Origin: Siminovitchia sediminis
GTDB lineage: Bacteria; Bacillota; Bacilli; Bacillales; Bacillaceae_C
Length of the DNA: 64,000 nt
NCBI RefSeq assembly: GCF_042680885.1
Contig: NZ_JBHUEO010000007.1
Coordinates: forward strand, 31,137 to 95,136
Direction: 5' to 3'
The notes under the pieces were generated by a model that saw only the letters and a program-made list of their open reading frames with translations, had not been told where the DNA came from and made no database searches. The stretch's first letter is position 1, and every line of letters starts with the position of its first letter. This document shows, one piece after another, positions 51,547 through 60,784 of this stretch. The position numbers and the translations under genes are program-made.

Positions 51547-52527
51547 TCAGTGATTGATTCGTAATATGATTTTTCCTGCGTTCTTGTTCTCTTCCATGAG
51601 GGAGTGGGCCTTTTCAGCCTCATTCCAGTCCCAAATCGAATCGATAATAGGCTTTAGACGGTCGTCTCGGAATCTCTTCAGGGAAAAATCAACAAAAGCC
51701 TTTGTCAGGGCTGCCTTTTTGTCAATCGGCTGAGAGCGGAGCGTTGTACCCAATACATGCAGTCTTTTAAACAAAATATTTAACAAATTGACCTCTTTAA
51801 TTTTTGCTCCGCCCATCGTTCCGATTAATACGAGTTTTCCATCCATTGCGAGTGCATCTATATTTTCTTTCCAATATGGGGCTCCGATAAAATCTAAAAT
51901 GAGCTGGACGCCTTTTTCTCCCGTGCTTTCTTTTACTTGTGCTGCAAAGGGGCCTTTCTTATAATTGATCGCAAGATCTGCCCCCAATGAACGGCAGAGC
52001 TGCAGCTTTTCAGGCGAACCGGCTGTAATAATGACGCGGGCCCCGGCTTCCTTCGCCAGTTGAATGGCTGCTGTTCCTACACCGCTGGCCCCGGCATGAA
52101 TCAGAACGGTTTCACCGGACTGCAGATTTCCTAAATCAAACAAATTTAAATATGCCGTTAAAAAGCCCTCAGGAATAGCTGCCCCTTCTTCAAAAGAAAG
52201 ATTTTTGGGGATCGGGATGGCCAGTTCTGCAGGAATAGCTGCATATTCTGCATAGCCTCCGCTTGGAAGAAGAGCACAAACACGGTCCCCTTTTTTCCAA
52301 CCCTTGACATTGGCACCAATCTTTTCAATGACACCGCTTGCTTCCAAGCCGAGAATATCCGGGGCTCCCGGGGGAGGCGGGTATTTCCCTCGTTTTTGGA
52401 GCAGGTCTGCGCGATTCAGGCCGGCAGCTTTCACTTTGACCAGGAGTTCGTTGTCTTTGATGACAGGAGTGTTCACTTCCTCAAATTTCAGCCTGAATGT
52501 ATCCTTATCAGCAATGATCGCTTTCAT
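51547..52527 (-). CDS. NAD(P)H:quinone oxidoreductase, zinc-independent MDR family (PIG3-like)
   Basis: 326-residue medium-chain reductase. GLNRADLLQKRGKYPPPPGAPDILGLE is the PIG3/quinone-oxidoreductase signature (GLNRADLLQKRGKYPPPPG). The NADP-binding loop is HAGASGVGTAAIQLAKEAGA, and CGV-type zinc ligands are absent. It would reduce quinones in the cytosol. It is divergent from an MFS transporter gene with 119 bp between. No redox operator is obvious. Confidence 0.87.
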   Translation of the reverse strand: MKAIIADKDTFRLKFEEVNTPVIKDNELLVKVKAAGLNRADLLQKRGKYPPPPGAPDILGLEASGVIEKIGANVKGWKKGDRVCALLPSGGYAEYAAIPAELAIPIPKNLSFEEGAAIPEGFLTAYLNLFDLGNLQSGETVLIHAGASGVGTAAIQLAKEAGARVIITAGSPEKLQLCRSLGADLAINYKKGPFAAQVKESTGEKGVQLILDFIGAPYWKENIDALAMDGKLVLIGTMGGAKIKEVNLLNILFKRLHVLGTTLRSQPIDKKAALTKAFVDFSLKRFRDDRLKPIIDSIWDWNEAEKAHSLMEENKNAGKIILRINH

Positions 52528-52646
52528 AACCTTTATCCCCTTTCCAAACTTTCGTTTTTCGTGTAAAACGATTGCTTTTCTGATATCGTATAAAAATAAC
52601 TAAATTTTTTCCAATGGTTAACTATTTATGGAAGAGGAAGATTTAA

Positions 52647-53879
52647 ATGGATGTATATACACGGGCGAAAAGCCGGACATTGACACAAAAACTCTTGCTC
52701 GTGGCCGGAATTGTTTTTATAGCCTTTAATCTAAGGCCTGCCATTACGGCTGTTGGACCTCTCGTCAGCTTTATCCGAAATGATTTAAGTCTGACTAATG
52801 GCATGGCAGGATTTTTAACGACTCTTCCGTTAATTGCTTTTGCAGTTCTGTCTCCATTTGCTCCGAAACTTGGGCAGAAAATCGGAAATGAATGGACGGT
52901 ATTCATCGGGGTGGGACTGATTGGTGCAGGAATTGTAATTCGTTCTGCGGGCAGCATTTCCCTTCTGTTTTTTGGTACAGCACTGGCTGGAATAGGGATT
53001 GCCATTGGAAATGTACTGCTGCCCGGAATAGTCAAAATGAAATTTCCGGACAAAGCGACTTTTATGACCGGAATATATTCTACCTCTCTCGGCATTTCGG
53101 CAGCGATTGCCTCTGGCATTAGCGTTCCGCTCGTGGAAACTTTAGGCTGGAACTGGGAAGATTCATTAATGATCTGGGCATATTTAGCCCTAGCCGCGTT
53201 TTTTATCTGGATGCCTCAATTAAGGAGGCAAAACATTCCCCAAGGCAAGCTAATGTTTGTAAAGGGGAGAAGATCACTGTTAAAATCCCCGCTTGCCTGG
53301 CAGGTAGCTATATTTATGGGCTTTCAGTCATTCATCTTTTATTGTCTGATTACATGGCTCCCGGAAATTTTATATAGTCAGGGTCTATCCCGTTCTCTTT
53401 CGGGGTGGATGCTGTCCATTGTTCAAATAGCAGGACTTCCGTTTTCGTTCATTGTCCCGGTCATTGCGGGAAAATTAAAGAGCCAGGGTGTATTGGCAAT
53501 CGTATTGGGCGCCTGTTACGTCACTTCTTTAGTCGGTCTGTTATTGGGCGGTCCGCTTACGATCGTGTGGGTTGTGTGCATTGGGATCGCGCAAGGTGCA
53601 AGCTTTAGCCTGGCCCTCACTTTTCTAGTCCTGCGGGCAAAAGATGTATTGGATGCTTCCCGATTATCCGGGATGGCCCAATCGCTTGGCTATTTTCTGG
53701 CAGCTGTAGGCCCGGCTTTGATCGGTTATGAATACGATCTTACGCATTCGTGGTTTGTCCCAATTCTGACTTTGGTCCTGGCTTCCATACTCATGACGAT
53801 CGCAGGGTGGGGAGCAGGAAAAGATAAGTTTGTCCTGGAAGATCATAGGAAAGGAAGTTTTGACCATGAAAAAATCTGA
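52647..53879 (+). CDS. CynX/NimT-family MFS transporter
   Basis: Twelve-segment carrier of 410 residues. VFIAFNLRPAITAVGPLV, GMAGFLTTLPLIAFAVLSPFAPKLG and GIGIAIGNVLLPGIVKMKFP match the cyanate/2-nitroimidazole transporter (CynX/NimT) subfamily. GGAAGAGGAAG precedes the ATG. Its final 14 bp overlap the start of a 60-residue coiled-coil ORF, implying coupled translation. Substrate unknown. Confidence 0.85.
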   Translation: MDVYTRAKSRTLTQKLLLVAGIVFIAFNLRPAITAVGPLVSFIRNDLSLTNGMAGFLTTLPLIAFAVLSPFAPKLGQKIGNEWTVFIGVGLIGAGIVIRSAGSISLLFFGTALAGIGIAIGNVLLPGIVKMKFPDKATFMTGIYSTSLGISAAIASGISVPLVETLGWNWEDSLMIWAYLALAAFFIWMPQLRRQNIPQGKLMFVKGRRSLLKSPLAWQVAIFMGFQSFIFYCLITWLPEILYSQGLSRSLSGWMLSIVQIAGLPFSFIVPVIAGKLKSQGVLAIVLGACYVTSLVGLLLGGPLTIVWVVCIGIAQGASFSLALTFLVLRAKDVLDASRLSGMAQSLGYFLAAVGPALIGYEYDLTHSWFVPILTLVLASILMTIAGWGAGKDKFVLEDHRKGSFDHEKI

Positions 53880-54048
53880 AATTGAATACAAAATTACTGA
53901 TTTAAAGGCAGACTATGTGAGATTACAGCATGATTTAGAAAAACTGGAATATGTGAAAGGTCATTTGCATCCGCTCGAAAAACAGCTGATGGAAATTGAA
54001 GAAGAACTCAAAGTTTTATACAAAAAGCTGGATGAAATTAGTGAATAA
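53866..54048 (+). CDS. Small coiled-coil protein, SE1832-like (60 aa)
   Basis: 60-residue, highly charged helix-only protein. IEYKITDLKADYVRLQHDLEKLEYVKGH and EKQLMEIEEELKVLYKKLDEI (shortened here: ITDLKADYVRLQHDLEKLEY) form two heptad-repeat helices around a HLHPLE turn. The ATG at 53866 has AAAGGAAG 8 nt upstream; a longer frame lacks support. It overlaps the end of the transporter gene by 14 bp. I think it belongs to the small SE1832-type family of Firmicutes, whose function is unknown. Confidence 0.75.
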   Translation: MKKSEIEYKITDLKADYVRLQHDLEKLEYVKGHLHPLEKQLMEIEEELKVLYKKLDEISE

Positions 54049-54136
54049 CGAAACGTTCTTTTTTAATAATGGTTACCACCCTTTCTATAAAAGCATAGGC
54101 TGAAGAAAGAAGATCATAGTATAGAGGGTGACCAAT

Positions 54137-55231
54137 ATGAGCGGAAGTGTCTTGCGTTATTTTGGCGGAGGAAATACGGCAAAGGGCTTTAGTCATCTAT
54201 ATGAGTCCAATTTACGCGGATTGGACCGGGTGTTTATTTTATCGGGAAAATCCGGCCTTGAAAAAAAGTCATTGCTCCACAAGTTAAAAGACGAATGGAT
54301 GGGAAAAAATACAGCATTGGAATTGCTTCATTCCCCGAATGATCCCGAATCATTGGAAGGACTCATTATCCGCAACTACGGATTCGGTATCGTTGATGGA
54401 GATTACCCGCGTGAAATCAGTGAAAGCATTGTTGGAGATGGATGGGAAACGGTGGATTTAGACGCCCTGGGTATGACCTCATTGAGTGAGAATGAAAAAA
54501 TTGAAATTCACCGTCTGACAGGTGAAATACAGAAAGCGATGGAAAATGCCTATCAGTCTTACGCTGAAGGACTGAGAATTCACGACGATTGGGAGAAAAT
54601 TTATATTGACCGTATGGACTTTTCAAAAGCGGATCAAGTAACAAAACGCTTAATCACACATTTGTTCCCGGGGGATTCCAACAGAAAGAACCAGGTGACA
54701 AGACGCAGGTTTCTTGGCGCGGCTACCCCCTTGGGACCCGTTGATTTTGTAGACAATATTACATCCGGGCTGCAGAAAAGATATTTATTAAAAGGCCGGG
54801 CAGGTACTGGAAAGTCTACAGTTCTGAAAAAAATGGTTCAAGAAGCAGAAAAAAGAGGATATGAACTGGAGGTTTACCACTGCGGCTTTGATCCGAACAG
54901 CCTCGATATGGTGCTTGTACGGGAGTTGGGATGGGCCATTTTTGACAGCACCCAGCCGCATGAATATTTCCCTTCGAGAAAAGGGGATGAAGTCATTGAT
55001 ATGTATGAATTAACGGTAGCCCCGGGAACAGATGAATTATATGCAGAAGAAATAGCCGAAATTGAACGTCAATACCGGGAACAAATGAAAGCAGGGAAGA
55101 CGTATCTCGCACAAGCGAAGCGATTAAATGGCCAACTAGAGAAAATCTATGAAAGAAAGTACAATCAATCAAGGGTTGATGCCATTTTTAACGACATTCA
55201 AAAAGAGATACGCCAACTTGTAAAGGAATGA
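54137..55231 (+). CDS. Tandem P-loop ATPase-like protein (PRK06851 type)
   Basis: 364-residue cytosolic protein built from two similar halves. The N-half has YESNLRGLDRVFILSGKSG with a broken Walker A (GKSGLEKKS, about residue 36). The C-half has NITSGLQKRYLLKGRAGTGKST with an intact one (about 219). Both halves continue alike: a short strand ending in SPNDPESLEGLIIRNYGFGI or CGFDPNSLDMVLVRELGWAI, then a D/P-rich stretch. Two coiled-coil arms follow the halves. The ATG at 54137 follows GAGGG by 8 nt. Function unknown; it resembles conserved Firmicute proteins annotated only as ATPase. Confidence 0.75.
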   Translation: MSGSVLRYFGGGNTAKGFSHLYESNLRGLDRVFILSGKSGLEKKSLLHKLKDEWMGKNTALELLHSPNDPESLEGLIIRNYGFGIVDGDYPREISESIVGDGWETVDLDALGMTSLSENEKIEIHRLTGEIQKAMENAYQSYAEGLRIHDDWEKIYIDRMDFSKADQVTKRLITHLFPGDSNRKNQVTRRRFLGAATPLGPVDFVDNITSGLQKRYLLKGRAGTGKSTVLKKMVQEAEKRGYELEVYHCGFDPNSLDMVLVRELGWAIFDSTQPHEYFPSRKGDEVIDMYELTVAPGTDELYAEEIAEIERQYREQMKAGKTYLAQAKRLNGQLEKIYERKYNQSRVDAIFNDIQKEIRQLVKE

Positions 55232-55232
55232 C

Positions 55233-55280
55233 AACTGCCCGGAAAATCAGTGAAAACTGATTTTCTGCGGCAGTTTTTTT
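55233..55280 (+). terminator. Terminator of the tandem P-loop gene
   Basis: A long stem, AACTGCC..AAAATCAG with CTGATTTT..GGCAGTT, and seven Ts. Confidence 0.9.
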
Positions 55281-55555
55281 GTAAACCGAAGGACAGATTT
55301 TTTATGTAAAATAACGGCAAAATTTTTAAAAGAAAAGTATAAATGCCGAGGACTGCCGGATTATTGCCGTTCTGACATAGAACCGCCGGACAGGATGCGT
55401 ACACATGATTTAAGCTGCGGAATCCCCGTCTCTTACAGATATATAACCGTCAATAAAAGAGCGTTTCATATCGCAGTCCGCATTCTGCATAAGTGCTGTC
55501 TTATTCAAATAAACATAGTATAGGCTTTTGATTGAATTAGCACGGGGGGGTCGAG
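55281..55555. other. Leader region of kbl
   Basis: No gene seen. A short GC-rich dyad (CTGCCGGA..CCGCCGGAC) is present. GGGGGGG before the ATG at 55556 is the ribosome site. No confident promoter. Confidence 0.4.
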
Positions 55556-56749
55556 ATGTCCAAAGTGCTTCATTCATTTTTAACCGAAAGCATGGCCGAG
55601 CTTCGCAGCCAAGGTTTATACAATGAAATTGATACTGTTGAAACGGCCAATGGTCCGATTATCAAAGTAAATGGGCAAGAGCAAGAGCAAATTAATTTTT
55701 CTTCGAACAACTATCTGGGGTTGGCAACTGATCAGCGATTGAAAGCTGCTGCTGTGGAAGCAATCCGGAATTGGGGCGTCGGGGCAGGAGCGGTAAGAAC
55801 AATTAATGGAACGCTTAAGGTTCATACCCAGCTGGAGGAAAGACTTGCAGCCTTTAAAGGAACAGAGGCGGCTATCTCCTATCAATCAGGTTTTAAGTGT
55901 AATATGGCAGCCATTTCGGCAGTCATGGATAAAAATGATGCCATACTGTCCGACGAATTAAACCATGCATCGATCATAGACGGGTGCCGCCTTTCTCGGG
56001 CAGATATTATCCGGTTCAAACATTCAGACATGGATGATTTAAGAAAGCAGGCTAAGGCCGCAAAGGGTTCCGGGCGCTACCGGAAAATAATGGTGATTAC
56101 AGACGGGGTTTTTTCAATGGATGGCGATATAGCAAAGCTTCCGGAAATTGCCGAGATTGCTGAAGATTATGAGCTGATCACTTATGTGGATGATGCCCAT
56201 GGTACAGGGGTTCTTGGCAATGGGGCAGGAACGGTAAAACATTTTGGCCTTCAGGATAAGGTCGATTTTCAAATTGGCACTCTCTCTAAAGCAATCGGTG
56301 TAGCAGGAGGGTATGTTGCTGGGAAGAAATCCTTGGTCGACTGGCTGAAACTCCGTTCCCGTCCGTTTTTATTCTCCACGGCTATACCACCTGCTGATGC
56401 CGCTGCAGCAACTAAAGCGATTGAACTGCTGATGGAAAGCAGGGAGTTATATGTCCGGCTGTGGGAACGTGCGAACTATCTGAAGGACGGATTACAGCAG
56501 CTTGGGTTTCAAATGGGTAACAGTGAGACACCCATCACTCCATGTATGATTGGTGATGAAACGATGACCCAGACTTTCAGCAGGCGCCTGTTTGAAGAAG
56601 GAGTCTATGCAAAGGCCATTGTATTTCCGACTGTACCCAAAGGGGCAGGCCGAGTGCGCAATATGCCGACCGCTGCCCATACAAAAGAAATGCTCGATCA
56701 AGCGTTAGCTGTCTATGAGAAAGTTGGAAAGGAAATGGCCATCATTTAA
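55556..56749 (+). CDS. kbl: Glycine C-acetyltransferase (2-amino-3-ketobutyrate CoA ligase)
   Basis: PLP enzyme (alpha-oxoamine synthase) of 397 residues; with threonine dehydrogenase it splits threonine into glycine and acetyl-CoA. INFSSNNYLGLATDQRL, GVGAGAVRTINGT, SDELNHASIIDGCRLS, YVDDAHGTGVLG and the PLP lysine in GTLSKAIGVAGGYVAG (about residue 244) are all present. Length equals Kbl. The tdh gene follows 53 bp downstream, which separates it from the BioF relatives. Confidence 0.93.
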   Translation: MSKVLHSFLTESMAELRSQGLYNEIDTVETANGPIIKVNGQEQEQINFSSNNYLGLATDQRLKAAAVEAIRNWGVGAGAVRTINGTLKVHTQLEERLAAFKGTEAAISYQSGFKCNMAAISAVMDKNDAILSDELNHASIIDGCRLSRADIIRFKHSDMDDLRKQAKAAKGSGRYRKIMVITDGVFSMDGDIAKLPEIAEIAEDYELITYVDDAHGTGVLGNGAGTVKHFGLQDKVDFQIGTLSKAIGVAGGYVAGKKSLVDWLKLRSRPFLFSTAIPPADAAAATKAIELLMESRELYVRLWERANYLKDGLQQLGFQMGNSETPITPCMIGDETMTQTFSRRLFEEGVYAKAIVFPTVPKGAGRVRNMPTAAHTKEMLDQALAVYEKVGKEMAII

Positions 56750-56802
56750 TTAAAGAAAACAAGGTTCACGGTGAAACATCGTATAAGCCAGGGGGGCACA
56801 CG

Positions 56803-57735
56803 ATGGAAAAAATACTGGTGACCGGATCCTTGGGCCAGGTGGGCTCAGCGTTAGTTATGAAACTCCGCCGAGAATATGGGGCTGAAAATGTGATTGCCTC
56901 GGACATATACCAACCGGGTAATGAAGTGACTGAATCAGGACCTTTTGAGGTGCTCGATGTAACATTCGAACACAAAGTGTATGAAACTGCCAAAAAACAT
57001 CAGGTTGATACGATTATCCATTTGGCCGGCATGCTCTCCGCTATGGCGGAAATAAAGCCGCTGATGGCATGGCATTTGAATATGGGAGGCCTTCTCCATG
57101 TGCTGGAAACTGCGCGGGAGCTCGGCATAAAAGTTTTTGCACCAAGCTCGATTGCGGCATTTGGGCCGCATACACCCAAGGAGAAAACGCCGCAATTGAC
57201 CGTTCAGCGGCCTGCTACGATGTACGGCATTAATAAAGTGACAGGTGAGCTGTTGTGTGATTACTATTTTTATAAATATGGAGTCGATACACGGGGTCTT
57301 AGGTTCCCCGGCCTCGTATCCTATGAGGCCCCTCCCGGTGGAGGGACAACAGATTATGCAGTGGAAATTTACTATGAAGCCATATGGAAAAAATCTTACA
57401 CTTGTTTTCTTGGGCCCCGTACCCGTTTGGACATGATGTATATGCCGGACGCTCTGAATGCTGTCATACAGCTGATGGAAGAGGATTCTGAAAAGCTTAC
57501 CTGCCGAAATGCCTATAATATATCAGCAATGAGCGTAACACCGGAAGAGATGGGGCAGGAGATCAAAAAACATATTCCGTCGTTTGTCATGGATTATAAA
57601 ATAGATACTGTAAGGCAGTCCATTGCCGACAGCTGGCCGAATTCTCTGGACGATTCGGCAGCGCGAATGGATTGGGGGTTTTCTGCGGAATTCGATCTGG
57701 AAAAGATGACTAAAGACATGCTGGAAAATATATAG
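56803..57735 (+). CDS. tdh: L-threonine 3-dehydrogenase, short-chain (SDR/epimerase-like) type
   Basis: NAD-dependent SDR of 310 residues oxidising threonine to 2-amino-3-ketobutyrate. The Rossmann motif is GSLGQVGSAL (about residue 8). Catalytic Ser/Tyr/Lys are in APSSIAAFGP and MYGINKVTGE. The signature FPGLVSYEAPPGGGTTDYAVE is specific to this threonine-dehydrogenase type, which is unrelated to the zinc-dependent Tdh of E. coli and B. subtilis. It directly follows kbl, completing the two-step threonine-to-glycine route. Confidence 0.92.
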   Translation: MEKILVTGSLGQVGSALVMKLRREYGAENVIASDIYQPGNEVTESGPFEVLDVTFEHKVYETAKKHQVDTIIHLAGMLSAMAEIKPLMAWHLNMGGLLHVLETARELGIKVFAPSSIAAFGPHTPKEKTPQLTVQRPATMYGINKVTGELLCDYYFYKYGVDTRGLRFPGLVSYEAPPGGGTTDYAVEIYYEAIWKKSYTCFLGPRTRLDMMYMPDALNAVIQLMEEDSEKLTCRNAYNISAMSVTPEEMGQEIKKHIPSFVMDYKIDTVRQSIADSWPNSLDDSAARMDWGFSAEFDLEKMTKDMLENI

Positions 57736-57751
57736 GAAAAAGGTGCGTTGA

Positions 57752-57787
57752 GCCGCTTGTGTCACTGAACAGGCCGGCTTTTTTTGA
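57752..57787 (+). terminator. Terminator of kbl-tdh
   Basis: AGCCG pairs with CGGCT with an inner TGT/ACA, followed by seven Ts. Confidence 0.7.
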
Positions 57788-57825
57788 TATACTTGGTCTA
57801 GTCAATGTATTGGGGGGGAAGACCA

Positions 57826-59964
57826 TTGTTAACAAAAGCACGAGGCTTGCTTCAGTCTCATTTTGGGTTTGACGATTTCCGGCCTGGCCAGGACATGATT
57901 ATTCAAAAAGTGCTCCAAAGCGAGGACACGCTGGGAATCATGCCCACAGGCGGGGGGAAATCTGTGTGCTATCAAATTCCCGCATTATTGATGCGTGGAA
58001 TAACGATTGTCATCTCTCCGTTAATTTCTCTGATGAAAGACCAGGTAGATGCCTTGGATAAGGCAGGAATACCATCTACATATATTAACAGCACAATTTC
58101 GGGAGACGAAATGCGTGAGCGGATGTCCGGAATATACAACGGAAAATACAAGCTTGTTTATATTGCCCCGGAACGTTTGGAAACTGATTATTTTATGCAG
58201 ATTCTTGATGACATTCATATTTCTCTGGTTGCTATAGATGAAGCTCATTGTATTTCGCAATGGGGACATGATTTTCGACCAAGCTATTTGTTAATTCGGA
58301 AGCTGGTCAATCGTTTGCGGCCAAAGCCGGTGGTAATGGCGTTGACTGCGACAGCTACTCCCCAGGTTCGTGAAGATATTCGCAGGCTGCTGGACATTTC
58401 TGATGAGCATACTGTGGTTACGGGCTTTGAAAGGGAAAATCTGCGTTTTCATGTAGTAAAAGGACAGGATCGCGACCGTTTTTTGTCAGACTATATAAGA
58501 AAAAATGCCGGACAGGCGGGGATTGTTTATGCAGCCACAAGAATAGAAGTGGACCGGCTGTACCAGTTTCTTTCATCACAAGGAATTGCAGCTGGCAAGT
58601 ATCATGCCGGAATGTCTGAGATAGAGAGGAACAGGATCCAGGAGAAATTTTTATACGATGATATTGAGGTGATGGTTGCAACCAATGCCTTCGGGATGGG
58701 AATCAATAAATCAAATGTCCGGTTTGTCATCCACTACAACATTCCTCGAAACATGGAGTCTTATTATCAGGAAGCGGGGAGAGCCGGGAGAGACGGAGAG
58801 GAAAGTGATTGCATCCTTCTGTTTGCTCCCCAGGACAGCCATATCCAATCCTTTTTGATTGAACAATCTGATATGGACGAGTACCGTAAGGAGAATGAAT
58901 TTGGCAAGCTGAGAAAGATGATGGGGTATGGCCATACTGAATCTTGCCTGCAGCAGTATATCCTTCATTATTTTGGTGAAGAAAACGCAGACGTTTGCGG
59001 AAAATGCGGAAACTGTACCGATGACAGGGAACAGGTGGATGTGACGGTTGAAGCCCAGATGGTTTTGTCGTGCATCAGAAGAATGAATGAAAAGTTCGGA
59101 AAAACCTTGATCGCTAAAGTACTGACAGGATCTTCCGACAAAAAAATAATAAGCTTTGGTTTTGACCGTTTGTCAACGTACGGAATTATGAAGGACAAGT
59201 CACAGAAAGAAACAGCGGAGTTCATCGATTTCTTAACGGCGGAAGGATACTTGCGTCCGAGCGATGGTACGTATCCTATTTTGATGCTGACGGAATTGGC
59301 AGGAGATGTCTTGCGGGGAAAAGAAAAAGTGTTCAGGAGAGAGAAAGTAAAGATTACGCAAATCGTGGAAGATAATATGCTGTTTGAGTGGCTGCGAAAA
59401 CTTAGAAGAGAAATTGCCGATCAGGAAAATGTACCTCCTTACATCATTTTTTCCGATATGACCTTAAAAGAAATGAGTTCGCTGCTTCCAAGAAATGAAG
59501 CGGAAATGATGCAAGTCAAAGGTGTTGGAGAGCGGAAGCTGGAAGCATACGGGAAGGCATTTCTATCAGAAATCAACCGCTATTGTGAAGAAAAGGGGAT
59601 CCAAAGGCAGGAAACGGGGCTTCCGGTAGCCCATGCAATTACGAATCGAGCAGTTAAGGCATCCGCAGGCAAGGAGCCGAGCCACCACATCACTTATCGA
59701 ATGCTGCGGGAAGGAATGACTATCAGGGATATTGCTGCTGCGCGCGGATTGTCGGAGAGAACCATTGAGGGACATCTCCTGAAATGTCCGGGGGATGGAA
59801 TGAAAGTAGATTGGTCTGCTTTTATCCCGGATGAATTTGAACCGATTATACAGAAAGCTGTTGAGGAGGCGGCCACTGAAAGGCTGACGCCGATTAAGGA
59901 GCGGCTGCCCGAGGAAATCAGCTTTTTTATGATCAGGGCTTACCTGGAAAAACAAAAAGCATGA
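57826..59964 (+). CDS. recQ: ATP-dependent DNA helicase RecQ
   Basis: 3'-5' DNA helicase of 712 residues. FGFDDFRPGQDMIIQ, Walker A MPTGGGKSVCYQIPA, DEAHCISQWGHDFRP, ATNAFGMGINKSNVRFV and QEAGRAGRDGEESDC give the helicase core. CGKCGNC closes the zinc-binding RQC region. An HRDC domain (about 505-585) and a C-terminal HTH (GMTIRDIAAARGLSERTIEGHL) follow. The TTG at 57826 is chosen, 8 nt after GGGGGGGAAG. It resembles YocI of B. subtilis. It acts in recombinational repair and restart of stalled forks. Confidence 0.94.
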   Translation: MLTKARGLLQSHFGFDDFRPGQDMIIQKVLQSEDTLGIMPTGGGKSVCYQIPALLMRGITIVISPLISLMKDQVDALDKAGIPSTYINSTISGDEMRERMSGIYNGKYKLVYIAPERLETDYFMQILDDIHISLVAIDEAHCISQWGHDFRPSYLLIRKLVNRLRPKPVVMALTATATPQVREDIRRLLDISDEHTVVTGFERENLRFHVVKGQDRDRFLSDYIRKNAGQAGIVYAATRIEVDRLYQFLSSQGIAAGKYHAGMSEIERNRIQEKFLYDDIEVMVATNAFGMGINKSNVRFVIHYNIPRNMESYYQEAGRAGRDGEESDCILLFAPQDSHIQSFLIEQSDMDEYRKENEFGKLRKMMGYGHTESCLQQYILHYFGEENADVCGKCGNCTDDREQVDVTVEAQMVLSCIRRMNEKFGKTLIAKVLTGSSDKKIISFGFDRLSTYGIMKDKSQKETAEFIDFLTAEGYLRPSDGTYPILMLTELAGDVLRGKEKVFRREKVKITQIVEDNMLFEWLRKLRREIADQENVPPYIIFSDMTLKEMSSLLPRNEAEMMQVKGVGERKLEAYGKAFLSEINRYCEEKGIQRQETGLPVAHAITNRAVKASAGKEPSHHITYRMLREGMTIRDIAAARGLSERTIEGHLLKCPGDGMKVDWSAFIPDEFEPIIQKAVEEAATERLTPIKERLPEEISFFMIRAYLEKQKA

Positions 59965-59965
59965 T

Positions 59966-60160
59966 AAAGGAGTGGCTGGGTCATAACTGAAATATACAAG
60001 GTTAGAGGCGATATATGATAGCGCAGGAATATACTGCAGACTTTGCGTGAGGAAAGGCCCCCGGTGAGACCCCCGCAAGGAGGCTCGCCAGCCGTTCTGC
60101 GGATTGCGAAGGTAATTTCCGAAGCGGGTAACTCTTTTTTTCCCGGCCCACGTAGTTTGG
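59966..60160. repeat. Degenerate copy of a dispersed Bacillaceae intergenic repeat
   Basis: The stretch beginning GGCTGGGTCATAACTGAAAT and the core at 60033-60130 (CTGCAGACTTT ... GGTGAGACCCCCGCAAGGAGG ... GCGGATTGCGAAGG, with gaps) look like the common chromosomal repeat of Bacillus-type genomes that contains GTGAGACCCCGCAGGAGGCT-like sequence. It is shortened and diverged. Recognition is from memory of that pattern, not from a search. Confidence 0.55.
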
Positions 60161-60185
60161 AGTGTTAGAGAGAAGGAATCGATAA

Positions 60186-60475
60186 TCAAACGTTTGAACA
60201 ATCCTCATCCACATGAACCGCAACTTCACCAAGCCAGGTTTTCTGAATAAGTGATTGCTGTGGGAAAAGGGGACAGACTTCTTAATCAGACGCTTGATTA
60301 GTTGGAAGAACCGACTGCCGGCACCTTAATCAAATGATTGATTAGTTGTAGAGCAATGCTGTTTTTGCTGTCAATCAAACATTTGAATAATAGAAAATTG
60401 CCGGCGCTCTTCTTTTTTATGATTAGTTGAATAAGAAAACATATAGGAATCAAAAAAGTTTAATCAAATGATTGA
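60186..60475. repeat. Palindrome array 1 (five copies plus a half-site)
   Basis: Copies of a 12-bp palindrome related to TCAAACGTTTGA start at 60186 (perfect), 60286, 60330, 60375 and 60464. A right-half remnant lies near 60419. From 60286 on, starts are 44, 45, 44 and 45 bp apart; the 33-bp spacers differ in sequence. The array lies between the convergent recQ and uppP genes, so it is not in a promoter region of either. Confidence 0.7.
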
Positions 60476-60540
60476 ATAGTAATAGAAGGGGTCACTTATC
60501 TCCAAACGATAGAATGAGAAAAGTAACCTCTGGTTTTGGG

Positions 60541-60784
60541 AAAAGGAGAAATGGGAGGTAATCTTGATCCATCTATACCTTCTTCCGTAATCACGATTGT
60601 TTGCTGCTTCATATCAGTTAAGTGAAACAGTCATTGCAAAAGTTTTACTTTCCTTTTTTAAAATAATGTCGGCCATAATGTGGTTTCTTCGGATCTGCTT
60701 TGGCATATGGTTCGTCTATTGCTTTACCTGGAACAGTACTGCCCGATTTAATATCCGGTGAATGTTAAGAGCCGGTTTTCTGCT
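60541..60784. other. Gene-free stretch before uppP 3' end
   Basis: No supported gene. A 24-codon frame at about 60550 has a ribosome-like GGAG only 3 nt from its ATG and is not convincing. Confidence 0.4.

Noticed and set aside
60286..60475. CRISPR-like array (repeats at 44/45-bp steps with unique spacers)
   Set aside because: Repeats are only about 12-18 bp and differ between copies; a half copy occurs, and no cas genes lie in the window.
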